From NCBI RefSeq assembly GCF_001412595.2, contig NZ_CP012640.2, positions 62,001 to 126,000 of the forward strand: DNA of 64,000 bases. The letters are read 5' to 3'. Positions 26,367 through 35,452 of this stretch are shown here, piece after piece; within the stretch, counting starts at the first letter, position 1, and each line of letters begins with the position of its first letter. Below the pieces are notes generated by a model. It saw only the letters and a list, made by a program, of their open reading frames with translations. It did not search any database and was not told the DNA's origin. A program made the position numbers and the translations under genes. This DNA is from Massilia sp. WG5 (GTDB lineage: Bacteria; Pseudomonadota; Gammaproteobacteria; Burkholderiales; Burkholderiaceae_D).

Positions 26367-27116
26367 TTAGATGACTTTGGCCTCAAGGCGCAGCTTCGAC
26401 ACCAGGGTCGCCACGTCCGGCACGATGATGCCGGCCGAACGCTTGGCCGGTTCCGACACTTCCAGCGTCTTCAGGCGCGGGGTCACGTCCACACCCAGCT
26501 CTTCCGGCTTGATGGTCTCGAGCGGCTTCTTCTTGGCCTTCATGATGTTCGGCAGCGTCACGTAGCGCGGCTCGTTCAGGCGCAGGTCGGTGGTGACGAT
26601 GGCCGGCAGGCTCAGGGCCACGGTTTCCAGGCCGCCGTCCACTTCGCGGGTCACGGTGACCTTGCCGTCTTCCAGCACGACCTTCGAGGCGAAGGTCGCC
26701 TGCGGCCAGCCCAGCAGGGCAGCCAGCATCTGGCCGGTCTGGTTCGAATCGTCGTCGATCGCCTGCTTGCCCAGGATGATCAGCTGCGGCTGCTCCTTGT
26801 CGGCCAGGGCCTTCAGTACCTTGGCCACACCCAGCGGCTCGATTTCGGCGCCGGTCTCGACCAGGATGCCGCGGTCGGCGCCGATCGCCATGCCGGTACG
26901 CAGGGTTTCCTGGGCCTGGGTCACGCCGCAGGTCACGGCCACGATCTCGGTAACCTTGCCGGCTTCCTTCAGGCGGGTGGCCTCTTCCAGCGCGATCTCA
27001 TCGAACGGGTTCATCGACATTTTGACGTTGGCGATATCGACGCCGCTGCCATCTAGCTTGACGCGGACCTTGACGTTGTAGTCGACCACGCGTTTGACGG
27101 GTACCAGGACTTTCAT
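26367..27116 (-). CDS. etfB: EtfB, electron transfer flavoprotein beta subunit
   Basis: The AMP-binding ETF subunit, 249 residues. The start at 27116 gives [20 protein letters not shown], the canonical N-terminus, with TGGAGATGAGC just upstream; the ATG four codons earlier is less likely. It holds the [14 protein letters not shown] motif, the AMP-binding GADRGILVE and [17 protein letters not shown] patterns, and the recognition-loop-like [16 protein letters not shown]. It is 31 bases downstream of the CoA-transferase gene. Confidence 0.95.
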   Translation of the reverse strand: MKVLVPVKRVVDYNVKVRVKLDGSGVDIANVKMSMNPFDEIALEEATRLKEAGKVTEIVAVTCGVTQAQETLRTGMAIGADRGILVETGAEIEPLGVAKVLKALADKEQPQLIILGKQAIDDDSNQTGQMLAALLGWPQATFASKVVLEDGKVTVTREVDGGLETVALSLPAIVTTDLRLNEPRYVTLPNIMKAKKKPLETIKPEELGVDVTPRLKTLEVSEPAKRSAGIIVPDVATLVSKLRLEAKVI

Positions 27117-27147
27117 GCTCATCTCCATTTCATGTATCTGGTCGGGT

Positions 27148-28371
27148 TCAGGCGATGCCCTTGTCCTTCAGCGCCGCGATCTCGGCGTCGGACAGGCCAC
27201 CCAGGGTGGACAGGATGTCCTGCGTGTGCTGGCCCAGCAGCGGCGGGGCGCTCTTGTACTCGATGGGTGTCTCCGAAAACTTGATCGGGTTCGCCACCGA
27301 GGGCACCGTGCCGGCCAGCGGATGCGGCAGGTCCAGCTTCATCTTGCGATGCCTGACCTGCGGATGCTCGAAGGTCTGGGCGATGTCGTTGATCGGACCG
27401 GCCGGCACCCCGGCGGCTTCCAGCGGTGCGACCCAGTCGGTGGTGGAGCGGCCCAGCAGTACTTCCTGCAGCATCGGCACCAGGATCTCGCGGTTGCGCA
27501 CCCGGTTGTTGTTGGTGGCGAAGCGCTCGTCGGTGGCCAGTTGCGGGCAGCGTGCAATCGCGCAGAACTTCGCGAACTGGCGATCATTGCCGACCGCCAG
27601 CACCATGTGACCGTCGGCGGTGCGGAACACCTGGTAGGGCACGATGTTGGCGTGCGCGTTGCCCTGCCGCTTCGGCACTTTTCCGGACACCAGGTAGTTC
27701 ATGTTCATGTTGGCCATCGCAGCCACCTGCACGTCCAGCAGGGCCATGTCGATGTACTGGCCCTGGCCGGTCTGGCGCCGGTGTTCGAGCGCCGCGAGGA
27801 TGGCGACGCTGGAGTACATGCCGGTCATCAGGTCGGAAAACGCGACGCCCAGCTTCTGCGGGCCGCCGCCGGGCAGGTCGTCGCGTTCGCCGGTGATGCT
27901 CATCAGGCCGCCCATGCCCTGGATGATGAAGTCGTAGCCGGCAAAGCCCGACATCGGGCCGTCCTGGCCGAAGCCGGTGACCGAGCAGTAGATCAGGCCC
28001 GGGTTCAGCGCCTTCAGGTCGTCGTAGGACAGGCCGTAGCGCGCCATGTCGCCGACCTTGTAGTTTTCGATGAAGACATCGCTTTCCATGGCCAGCTTGC
28101 GCACGATCGCCTGTCCTTCCGGCGTCGAGATGTCGAGGGTGACCGACTTCTTGCCGCGGTTGGTGGAGAGGAAGTAGGCGGACTCCCGGGTGTCCTGGCC
28201 TTCCTGGTCCTTCAGGTAGGGCGGGCCCCAGGCGCGGGTGTCGTCGCCGCTGCCGGGGCGTTCGATCTTGATCACCTCGGCGCCGAGGTCGGCCAGCATC
28301 TGGCAGGCCCAGGGGCCGGCGAGGACGCGCGTCAGGTCCAGGACGCGGATGTGTGACAGTGCTCCAGACAT
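27148..28371 (-). CDS. CaiB/BaiF (class III) CoA transferase, GcdG/SUGCT-like
   Basis: A 407-residue class III CoA transferase. The N-terminus [41 protein letters not shown] is typical, with the catalytic Asp probably in [14 protein letters not shown]. Overall it looks most like the GcdG/SUGCT group, which moves CoA from succinyl-CoA to glutarate and other dicarboxylates; this subgroup call is from memory of the family. The start at 28371 was chosen because it directly precedes the conserved [11 protein letters not shown]. It follows the thiolase gene by 13 bases, so it is likely the acid-activation step of this locus. Confidence 0.88.
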   Translation of the reverse strand: MSGALSHIRVLDLTRVLAGPWACQMLADLGAEVIKIERPGSGDDTRAWGPPYLKDQEGQDTRESAYFLSTNRGKKSVTLDISTPEGQAIVRKLAMESDVFIENYKVGDMARYGLSYDDLKALNPGLIYCSVTGFGQDGPMSGFAGYDFIIQGMGGLMSITGERDDLPGGGPQKLGVAFSDLMTGMYSSVAILAALEHRRQTGQGQYIDMALLDVQVAAMANMNMNYLVSGKVPKRQGNAHANIVPYQVFRTADGHMVLAVGNDRQFAKFCAIARCPQLATDERFATNNNRVRNREILVPMLQEVLLGRSTTDWVAPLEAAGVPAGPINDIAQTFEHPQVRHRKMKLDLPHPLAGTVPSVANPIKFSETPIEYKSAPPLLGQHTQDILSTLGGLSDAEIAALKDKGIA

Positions 28372-28384
28372 GCTGATCTCCCGG

Positions 28385-29587
28385 TCAGGTGCGTTCGATG
28401 ACGACGGCCAGGCCCTGGCCGACGCCGATGCACAGGCTGATGACGGCGTAGCGGCCATTGCGGCGTTCCAGTTCGCGGGCGGCGCTCAGGGCCAGGCGGG
28501 CCCCGGATGCGCCGAGCGGGTGGCCTACGGCGATCGCGCCGCCGTTCGGATTCACACGCGGGTCGTCGAAGGCTACATCCAGCAGTTTCAGGCAGCCGAG
28601 CACCTGGGCTGCGAAGGCTTCGTTGATCTCGATGAGGTCCATGTCGGCCAGGCTCAGGCCGGCGCGCGCCAAAGCCTTCGGGATCGCGTACGCCGGGCCA
28701 AGGCCCATCACGCGCGGCTCGACGCCGACGGCGGCCCCGGCCAGGATGCGGGCCATCGGCCTGACCCCGGCCCGCTCGCCGGCCGCGCGGCTGCCGATGA
28801 GGAGTGCGGCAGCGCCGTCGTTCAGGCTGGAGGAGTTGCCGGCCGTGACCACGCCGCCTTCCTGCAGTGCCTTCAGCCTGGCCAGCGTGTCGACCGTCGA
28901 TTCCGGACGCGGCTGCTCGTCCTCGGACACGAGGCGCGGCGGCGTCTTCTTCCCGGTCGGGACCTCGACCGGCATGATCTCGCCGGCGAAGAAGCCATCC
29001 GCCAGGGCGGCGGCGTAGCGTGCCTGCGAGAGGGCGGCGAAGCGGTCGCTGTCTTCCCGGCCGAGGCCGAGGTCGCGCGCCACGTTGTCCGCCGTTTCCG
29101 GCATGGTATCGCCGCCGAACTCCCGGGTGATGCGCGGGTTCGGGAAGCGCGCGCCGAGGGCGGAGTCGAACACCTTGAACTCGCGGCCGAAAGCGGATTC
29201 GCTCTTGGCCACCACGAAGGGTGCGCGGCTCATGCTCTCGACGCCGCCGGCGACATACAGCTCGCCTTCGCCGCTGCTGATGGCGCGGGCGGCGTCGAGC
29301 ACCGCGGCCAGGCCGCTGGAGCAGAGGCGGTTGACGGTCTGGCCGGGAACCGTGTGCGGCAGGCCGGACAGCAGCACGGCATGGCGCGCGATGTTGCGGC
29401 TGTCCTCGCCGGCCTGGCCGGCGCAGCCGAGGATCACGTCCTCGACCTGGGCGGCGTCGAAGGACGAGTCGGCAAGCAGCTTGCGGATGACGGAGGCCAC
29501 CAGGTCGTCCGGGCGGGCCGGGGCGAGGGCGCCGGCAAGGCGGCCGAAGGGCGTGCGCAGGCCGGCGTAGATGTAAGCGTCGAGCAT
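28385..29587 (-). CDS. Thiolase II (acetyl-CoA acyltransferase, PaaJ/PcaF-like)
   Basis: A 400-residue thiolase that should cleave 3-oxoacyl-CoA. The acyl-accepting Cys is in VNRLCSSGLAAVLDAAR (Cys89), the His in GHPLGASGAR and the second Cys in SLCIGVGQG. MLDAYIYAGLRTPFGRLAGALAPARPDDL is the usual start of the beta-ketoadipyl-CoA thiolase group (PaaJ/PcaF/DcaF). The ATG at 29587 was chosen on that basis. It sits 16 bases after the hydroxyacyl-CoA dehydrogenase gene. Confidence 0.92.
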   Translation of the reverse strand: MLDAYIYAGLRTPFGRLAGALAPARPDDLVASVIRKLLADSSFDAAQVEDVILGCAGQAGEDSRNIARHAVLLSGLPHTVPGQTVNRLCSSGLAAVLDAARAISSGEGELYVAGGVESMSRAPFVVAKSESAFGREFKVFDSALGARFPNPRITREFGGDTMPETADNVARDLGLGREDSDRFAALSQARYAAALADGFFAGEIMPVEVPTGKKTPPRLVSEDEQPRPESTVDTLARLKALQEGGVVTAGNSSSLNDGAAALLIGSRAAGERAGVRPMARILAGAAVGVEPRVMGLGPAYAIPKALARAGLSLADMDLIEINEAFAAQVLGCLKLLDVAFDDPRVNPNGGAIAVGHPLGASGARLALSAARELERRNGRYAVISLCIGVGQGLAVVIERT

Positions 29588-29603
29588 GTTGTTCCTTGGT
29601 TGA

Positions 29604-31124
29604 TCAGTTTTCCGGGGTGAGCAGCGATACGCCCAGCAGCGCGCGGCGCTTGAGCCACGGACTCGGGCGATAGCGGGGATCGCGATAGAAGTCGAACAGC
29701 GCGTCCAGGATGCGCAGCACGGTCGCGGCGCCGAGCGCATCGCCGAGCGCCAGCGGCCCTTTCGGGTAGCCGAGGCCAAGCGTCACCGCCTTGTCGATGT
29801 CTTCCGGGCTGGCGATGCCCTGCTGGGCGATGTCGGCGCCGATGTTGACGATGGTGGCGAGCACGCGCTGGCAGACCAGGCCGGCGCTGTCGCGGATCAC
29901 GGACACCGGGGTGCCGTCGGCGGCGAACAGCGCGTGGGCGGCATCGCGGAAGGCGGCATCGGTCAGCGGCGTGGTCATCAGGGTGCGGCGGCCGGAAATG
30001 AAGAGCGGGTCGAGCGCCACCGTGCGGGCCGGATCCAGGCCCGCTGCCACGGCCAGGGTGGTCGCATCCTGGCCAAGCGGCAGCACCAGGCACAGCGAAC
30101 TTTCCGCCGGCCGCTCGCCGCGGTCGCGCGCCGCGCCCAGCGCGTCCAGCAGCCGGTCGACCGCTGGCCAGGCGTGCGCATCGGCGGCACCCAGCCAGAC
30201 CGGCGCGTCGCTGCGCTGCGGCACCGGAGCAGGCGCAGCGTCCTGCCGCTGGCCGTCCTGGTAAACATAGAAGCCGCGACCGCTCTTGCGGCCCAGCAGT
30301 CCGGCCGCCAGGCGCTGGCGCGCGATCGGCGAGGGCCGGAAGCGCGGTTCCTGGTAGTACTGGCCGTAGATCGATTCCATCACGGGCTGGGAGACGTCCA
30401 GGCCGGTCAGGTCCAGCAGCTCGAAGGGACCCATGCGGAAGCCCGCGGCCTCGCGCAGGATGCGGTCCAGTTCCGGATGCGCGGCGATGTTCTCGCCGAG
30501 AATGCGCAGCGATTCGGTCAGGTAGCCGCGGCCCGCATGGTTGACGATGAAGCCGGGCGTATCGCTGGCGCGCACCGGCGCATGGCCCATGCGGCGGGCG
30601 ATGGCGGACAGGCGCTCGGGCACGCCGGCATCGGTCAGCGGTCCGGCGATCACCTCGACGATCTTCATCAGCGGCACGGGGCTGAAGAAGTGGAAGCCGG
30701 CGACCCGGCCCGGGGCCTGGCACACGGCGGCGATCGACGTCACCGACAGCGAGGAGGTATTGGTGGCGAGGATGCAGCCGGCGGAGACGACCGCTTCGAG
30801 CTGGCGGAACAGCGCCTGCTTGGCGTCCAGCTGTTCAACGATGGCTTCGACCACGGCGGTGCAGGATGCGAGCTCGTCGAGCGATGCGGCCGCCGACAGC
30901 CGGGCGCCGGCATCGAGCGCGTCCTGCGCGGAGATCTTGCCCTTGTCGGCCAGCTTCTGCAGGGTGGCCGCGATGGCGTCGCGGGCTTCTTCGGCAGCGC
31001 CCGGACGGGCGTCGTGCAGGATGACGGGCATGCCGCCCTGGGCGGCGATCTGGGCGATGCCCCGGCCCATCAGGCCGCAGCCGACGATGCCGATCACCTC
31101 GAGGGTCTGTTCAGTCGTGCTCAT
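29604..31124 (-). CDS. 3-hydroxyacyl-CoA dehydrogenase with duplicated C-terminal domain (PaaH/PaaC-like)
   Basis: A 506-residue NAD-dependent dehydrogenase. The Rossmann motif is GIVGCGLMGRGIA (about residues 12-24). ATNTSSLSVTSIA and the catalytic His in GFHFFSPVPLMKIVEV follow, then a helical HCDH domain (DTPGFIVNHAGRGYLTESLRI) and a second, related HCDH copy near the end (DSAGLVCQRVLATIVNIGADIA, LGLGYPKGPLALGDALGA). This length and double domain match the phenylacetate/adipate type enzymes that act on 3-hydroxyadipyl-CoA. It starts three bases after the hydratase gene. Confidence 0.92.
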   Translation of the reverse strand: MSTTEQTLEVIGIVGCGLMGRGIAQIAAQGGMPVILHDARPGAAEEARDAIAATLQKLADKGKISAQDALDAGARLSAAASLDELASCTAVVEAIVEQLDAKQALFRQLEAVVSAGCILATNTSSLSVTSIAAVCQAPGRVAGFHFFSPVPLMKIVEVIAGPLTDAGVPERLSAIARRMGHAPVRASDTPGFIVNHAGRGYLTESLRILGENIAAHPELDRILREAAGFRMGPFELLDLTGLDVSQPVMESIYGQYYQEPRFRPSPIARQRLAAGLLGRKSGRGFYVYQDGQRQDAAPAPVPQRSDAPVWLGAADAHAWPAVDRLLDALGAARDRGERPAESSLCLVLPLGQDATTLAVAAGLDPARTVALDPLFISGRRTLMTTPLTDAAFRDAAHALFAADGTPVSVIRDSAGLVCQRVLATIVNIGADIAQQGIASPEDIDKAVTLGLGYPKGPLALGDALGAATVLRILDALFDFYRDPRYRPSPWLKRRALLGVSLLTPEN

Positions 31125-31127
31125 TCT

Positions 31128-31919
31128 TTATTGTCCGATATAGGCGGGTTTGCGTTTTTCGAAGAAGGCGCGCATGCCTTCCTTCTGGTCCTGGCTGGCG
31201 AACAGGAGGTGGAAAGCCTTCCGCTCCAGCATCAGTGCGGCCTCGAGCGAGGCATCCTGGCCCGCCAGCAGCACTTCCTTGATCTGGCTGGCGGCCAGCG
31301 GCGGCATCGCAGCGATCGTGCGCGCCAGTTCCAGCGCGCGTTCCTGCACTTTCGCATCCTCGACCACTTCACTGGCCAGGCCAGAGGCGAAGGCTTCGCG
31401 GCCCGAGATCGGTGCCCCGGTCAACAGCATCTTCATCGCCTGGAACTTGCCGATGGCGCGGGTCAGGCGCTGGGTGCCGCCGGCGCCCGGCATGATCCCG
31501 ACCTTGATCTCCGGCTGGGCGAAGGAGGCGTTCTCGCCCGCCACGATGATGTCCGCATGCATGGCCAGCTCGCAGCCGCCGCCCCAGGCATAGCCGTTGA
31601 CGGCGGCAATCACCGGTTTCGGGCAAGCGGCGATGGCCTGCCACAGACGCTGGACCTGGCGCAGGTGCATGTCGATCGCCGTGGCCTCGGCGATGTCGCG
31701 CAGGTCGGCGCCCGCCGCGAACACCTGGTCGCCGCCGGTCAGGACGATGCAGCGAATGGCCGGGTCCTGGCCGAGGGCGTTGAAGTGTTCGGCCAGCTGC
31801 CTGCGTACGCCCTGGTTGAGCGCATTGCGGACCTCGGGACGGTGGATCCGCAGGCAGGCAATGCCCGGTTCGGGGTGGGAAAGGATGAGCTCGTTCATCG
31901 TGGTCTCGTTTGTTGCCAT
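31128..31919 (-). CDS. Enoyl-CoA hydratase/isomerase (PaaF-like)
   Basis: A 263-residue crotonase-family enzyme, first gene of the minus-strand catabolic unit. The oxyanion-hole and active-site segments are GGDQVFAAGADLRDIAE, AAVNGYAWGGGCELAMHAD and QPEIKVGIMPGAGGTQRL, with both catalytic Glu positions present. A second ATG at 31898 (MNELILS) is a reasonable alternative start. The IclR-type operator lies one base upstream of the first ATG. Confidence 0.9.
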   Translation of the reverse strand: MATNETTMNELILSHPEPGIACLRIHRPEVRNALNQGVRRQLAEHFNALGQDPAIRCIVLTGGDQVFAAGADLRDIAEATAIDMHLRQVQRLWQAIAACPKPVIAAVNGYAWGGGCELAMHADIIVAGENASFAQPEIKVGIMPGAGGTQRLTRAIGKFQAMKMLLTGAPISGREAFASGLASEVVEDAKVQERALELARTIAAMPPLAASQIKEVLLAGQDASLEAALMLERKAFHLLFASQDQKEGMRAFFEKRKPAYIGQ

Positions 31920-31920
31920 C

Positions 31921-31950
31921 GGTCCGCACAGCGAACCGATGGTTCGAAAA
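31921..31950. promoter_or_regulatory. Putative IclR-family operator, copy 1
   Basis: GGTCCGCACAGCGAACC (31921-31937) is an imperfect dyad with 7-bp arms, followed by a TGGTTCGAAAA half-site. A second copy at 32041-32070 matches it over 30 bases with five mismatches in direct orientation. It abuts the start codon of the hydratase gene, the first gene of the minus-strand catabolic unit. Confidence 0.65.
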
Positions 31951-32040
31951 AATAGGATGCGGGCCAGAATATGGAAAAATTCTCAGCTTGTAAAGCCCGG
32001 CGAGGGCGTCTTATCAGAAAAATCTATTGCACTTATGTGC

Positions 32041-32079
32041 GGTTCGCATAGCGGACCGCTGGTTTGAAAATGCTTGACA
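32041..32079. promoter_or_regulatory. Putative IclR-family operator copy 2 and TTGACA box
   Basis: GGTTCGCATAGCGGACC (32041-32057) is followed by CTGGTTTGAAAA and, four bases later, a perfect TTGACA (32074-32079) on the iclR-facing strand. The dyad arms are the same pair as in copy 1. I saw no good -10 17 bases after the TTGACA. The site is placed to control iclR and the genes behind it. Confidence 0.6.
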
Positions 32080-32153
32080 TCACAAGAATTGATATGACAG
32101 GATGAATTAAGACATGGCGCTGGAAGCCGGCAAAACGACAAGGGACACAGGAC

Positions 32154-32975
32154 ATGAACACGGTGGATGAAGGCAAGGACATCGAACAGTTCGACGACAA
32201 GGAAGAGGGCAAGGACCGGCAGTTCGTCACGGCCCTGGCCCGCGGCCTGGAACTGCTGCGCTGCTTCGGCGCCAGCGAGCGCGAGCTGGGCCTGACCGAG
32301 CTTGCACGCCGCGCGGCGATCCCGAAACCTACCGTGGCGCGCCTGGCCGGCACCCTCGCCAAGCTCGGCTACCTGGAACACATGGAAGCCGAGGGCCGCT
32401 ACCGGCTCGGCGCCGGCGTGCTGGCGCTGGGCTACAGCATGCTGGCGCGGCTCGACGTGCGCGACGTCGCCCGGCCACTGATGCGCGAACTGGCCGAGCG
32501 CGCGCAGTGTTCGGTATCGATCGCCGTGCGCGACCGGCTGTCGATGGTGTACGTCGAGTCGATCCGCAGCAGCGCCTCGATCACCGTGCAGCGCGGGATC
32601 GGCACCCGCTTGTCGCTGACCGCCAGCGCCCTCGGGCGCAGTTACCTGGTCGGATTGCCGGCGTCCGAGCGCGCCGCGCTGCTCGAGCAGCTGCGCGTGC
32701 GCGCCGGCGACGACTGGCCGCGCCAGCAGGCCGGGGTCGAACAGGCGCTGCGCGACTATGCGGAGTACGGCTTCTGCATGTCGCTCGGCGAGTGGGACAA
32801 GGATGTGTATGGCGTCGGCGTGCCGTTCCGGGCTCCGGACGGCACCATGATGGCCTTCAATTGCGGCAAGCCCGCCTTCAAGTGCAGCCGCGAATACCTG
32901 CAGCACGAGCTCGGACCGGCCCTGGCCGAGCTGGTGCGCAAGGTCGGCGGCACGATGGGACGAACTACGAACTGA
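32154..32975 (+). CDS. IclR-family transcriptional regulator of the catabolic locus
   Basis: A 273-residue regulator. The N-terminal winged helix-turn-helix is LGLTELARRAAIPKPTVARLAGTLAKLGYLE (about residues 46-76) and the effector domain includes YRLGAGVLALGYSML, AVRDRLSMVYVES and GYGFCMSLGEWDKDVYGVGVPF-type sequence typical of the PcaU/PobR-like branch. It is divergent from the hydratase operon and leads the acyl-CoA dehydrogenase, transporter and reductase genes; two matching operator-like repeats lie between the divergent starts, so it most likely controls both arms and itself. Confidence 0.92.
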   Translation: MNTVDEGKDIEQFDDKEEGKDRQFVTALARGLELLRCFGASERELGLTELARRAAIPKPTVARLAGTLAKLGYLEHMEAEGRYRLGAGVLALGYSMLARLDVRDVARPLMRELAERAQCSVSIAVRDRLSMVYVESIRSSASITVQRGIGTRLSLTASALGRSYLVGLPASERAALLEQLRVRAGDDWPRQQAGVEQALRDYAEYGFCMSLGEWDKDVYGVGVPFRAPDGTMMAFNCGKPAFKCSREYLQHELGPALAELVRKVGGTMGRTTN

Positions 32976-32987
32976 TTTGGAAAGAAA

Positions 32988-34142
32988 ATGATACGCGACC
33001 AGGAAACCATGACTGTGCTGCTCGACACCCTGTCCCGCTTCGTGCGGGAGCGGCTGGTGCCGGCAGAGAATGAAGTAGCGGAGACCGACCAGATTCCGCC
33101 CGATGTCGTCGACGACATGCGCGAACTGGGCCTGTTCGGCCTTTGCATACCCGAGGAATACGGCGGGCTCGGCCTGACGATGGAAGAGGAAGTGCTGGCC
33201 GCCTTCGAGATCGCGAAGACCTCGCCGTCCTTCCGCTCCCTGGTCGGCACCAATAACGGCATCGGCTCCCAGGGCCTGATCGTCGACGGCACCGAAGAGC
33301 AGAAGCGCGCCTACCTGCCGCGCCTGGCCTCGGGCGAACTGATCGCCTCGTTCGCGCTGACCGAACCGGGTTCCGGCTCGGACGCCGCCTCGCTGCGCAC
33401 GACCGCCGTCCGCGACGGCGACTTCTATGTCATCAACGGCACCAAGCGCTTCATCACGAATGCGCCCGAAGCAGGCATCTTCACGGTGATGGCGCGCACC
33501 AATCCGGAGATCAAGGGGGCGGGCGGCATCTCGGCCTTCATCGTCGAGAAGGGCACGCCGGGCATCTTCATCGGCAAGACGGACAAGAAGATGGGCCAGA
33601 AGGGCGCGCACACCGCCGACGTCATCTTCGAGAACTGCCGCGTCCCGGCCGCGAACCTGATCGGCGGCAAGGAGGGCGTGGGCTTCAAGACCGCCATGAA
33701 GGTGCTGGACAAGGGCCGCCTGCACATCGCCGCGATCTGCGTCGGCGCGGCCGAGCGCATGCTCGACGACGCGCTGCGCTATGCGGTGGAGCGCCAGCAG
33801 TTCGGCAAGCCGATCGCCGACTTCCAGCTGATCCAGGCCATGCTGGCCGACAGCAAGGCCGAGATCTACGCGGCCCGTTCGATGGTGCTGGATGCCGCGC
33901 GCCGCCGCGACAACAAGGAAGATATTTCGACCGAAGCCGCCTGCTGCAAGATGTTCGCGTCCGAGATGTGCGGCCGGGTGGCCGACCGTGCGGTGCAGAT
34001 CCACGGCGGCGCCGGCTATGTGTCGGAGTACGCGATCGAGCGCTTCTACCGCGACGTGCGCCTGTTCCGCATCTACGAGGGCACGACCCAGATCCAGCAG
34101 CTCGTCATCGCGCGCAACATGATCCGCGCCGTGCAGGCATAA
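32988..34142 (+). CDS. Acyl-CoA dehydrogenase
   Basis: A 384-residue FAD enzyme that makes the 2,3-double bond of an acyl-CoA and passes electrons to ETF. Both signatures are present: FALTEPGSGSDAASLRTTA (flavin/substrate) and QIHGGAGYVSEYAIERFYRDVRLFRIYEGTTQIQQLVIARNM, with the catalytic Glu in IYEGT. Substrate specificity cannot be read from sequence. It starts 12 bases after iclR, and its electron acceptor ETF is encoded by the divergent arm. Confidence 0.94.
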   Translation: MIRDQETMTVLLDTLSRFVRERLVPAENEVAETDQIPPDVVDDMRELGLFGLCIPEEYGGLGLTMEEEVLAAFEIAKTSPSFRSLVGTNNGIGSQGLIVDGTEEQKRAYLPRLASGELIASFALTEPGSGSDAASLRTTAVRDGDFYVINGTKRFITNAPEAGIFTVMARTNPEIKGAGGISAFIVEKGTPGIFIGKTDKKMGQKGAHTADVIFENCRVPAANLIGGKEGVGFKTAMKVLDKGRLHIAAICVGAAERMLDDALRYAVERQQFGKPIADFQLIQAMLADSKAEIYAARSMVLDAARRRDNKEDISTEAACCKMFASEMCGRVADRAVQIHGGAGYVSEYAIERFYRDVRLFRIYEGTTQIQQLVIARNMIRAVQA

Positions 34143-34166
34143 GCAAACAAGAAACTTGGAGGAGAC

Positions 34167-35432
34167 ATGGAAGTAGCAGCAAACCGCGCGGTCATTGCCG
34201 CGGCAAACAAAAATACATGGAAGATCGTTTTCGCCTTCGCCTTCCTGGCGCTGATGATCGACGGCGCCGACCTGATGTTCCTGTCCTATAGCCTGGGCAG
34301 CCTGACCAAGGAGTTCGGCCTGACCAAGGTGCAGGCGGGTACGCTCGGCACCGTCACCCTGGCCGGCATGGCCTTCGGCGGCATCTTCGGCGGCTGGGCC
34401 TCGGACCGTTACGGCCGGGTGCGCACGGTCGTGTGCACCATCATCCTGTTCTCGGTGGGTACCGCGCTGCTCGGCGCCACCCACAGCTTCGAACAGTTCG
34501 CCCTGTTCCGTGCGATTGCCTCGATCGGCCTGGGCGCCGTCTACGTGGTGTCGAACACCCTGATGGCCGAATACGTGCCCACCGAACGCCGCACCACGGT
34601 GCTCGGCAGCCTGCAGGCCGGCTGGTCGGTCGGCTATGTGGTGGCGACCCTGCTGGCCGGCTGGATCCTGCCCACCTATGGCTGGCGCTGGCTTTTCTAC
34701 ATCGCCATCATTCCCGTGATCCTGGCCGTGCTGATGCAGCGCGTGGTGCCGGAACCGGCCGCCTGGGTCGCCTCGCGCCAGAAACTGGCCGCCGACAAGG
34801 CCGCCGGCGTGCGCAGTGCCGGCAAGAAGACCGGCGCCATGAAGCTGATCTTCTCCAACCCCGCCCACCGCCGCATGTTCATGCTATGGTCGCTGGCCGC
34901 CGGCTTCCTGCAGTTCGGCTACTACGGCGTCAACAACTGGATGCCGACCTATCTGGAAAAAGAGCTGCACATGAACTTCAAGGCGATGACCGGCTATATG
35001 GTCGGCACCTACGTCGCCATGATCCTCGGGAAGATCGTCGCCGGCTGGCTGGCCGACCGCTTCGGCCGCCGCGCCATCTTCGCCTTCGGCGCGCTCGGCA
35101 CCGCCGTGTTCCTGCCGCTGATCGTGTTCTACCATACGCCGGACAACATCGTCTATCTGCTCACGACCTTCGGTTTCCTGTACGGGATCCCGTACGGCGT
35201 GAACGCGACCTACATGACCGAGAGCTTCGAGACCACGATCCGCGGCTCGGCCGTCGGCGGCGCCTACAACGTCGGCCGCGTCGGCGCGGCGATCGCACCG
35301 GCCTGCATCGGCTATCTCGCGACCAACGGCTCGATCGGCCTCGGCTTCCTGGTGATGGGCGTGGCCTACTTCCTGTGCGGGATCGTGCCGGCCCTGTTCA
35401 TCAAGGAAAAGCTCTACGACCCGCAGCAGTAA
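34167..35432 (+). CDS. MFS transporter, aromatic-acid/dicarboxylate AAHS-like family
   Basis: A 421-residue transporter with 12 predicted membrane segments. The first helix contains MIDGADLMFLSYSLGSL, a form of the DG-D motif of the AAHS (aromatic acid:H+ symporter) family. The loop motif GGWASDRYGRVRT is intact and repeated in GWLADRFGRR between helices 8 and 9. The start GGAGGAGAC lies just upstream of the ATG. It probably imports the acid degraded by the enzymes of this locus; DcaK of the Acinetobacter adipate cluster is of the same broad type. Confidence 0.9.
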   Translation: MEVAANRAVIAAANKNTWKIVFAFAFLALMIDGADLMFLSYSLGSLTKEFGLTKVQAGTLGTVTLAGMAFGGIFGGWASDRYGRVRTVVCTIILFSVGTALLGATHSFEQFALFRAIASIGLGAVYVVSNTLMAEYVPTERRTTVLGSLQAGWSVGYVVATLLAGWILPTYGWRWLFYIAIIPVILAVLMQRVVPEPAAWVASRQKLAADKAAGVRSAGKKTGAMKLIFSNPAHRRMFMLWSLAAGFLQFGYYGVNNWMPTYLEKELHMNFKAMTGYMVGTYVAMILGKIVAGWLADRFGRRAIFAFGALGTAVFLPLIVFYHTPDNIVYLLTTFGFLYGIPYGVNATYMTESFETTIRGSAVGGAYNVGRVGAAIAPACIGYLATNGSIGLGFLVMGVAYFLCGIVPALFIKEKLYDPQQ

Positions 35433-35452
35433 TCACCAACCGATAATTCATC

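Noticed and set aside
32074..32102. Complete sigma-70 promoter for iclR
   Set aside because: TTGACA is perfect but no reasonable -10 follows at 16-18 bases, so only the -35-like box is reported.
31983..34868. A 961-codon minus-strand frame across iclR and the acyl-CoA dehydrogenase
   Set aside because: Antisense shadow; it would also bury the iclR operator region and has no domain.
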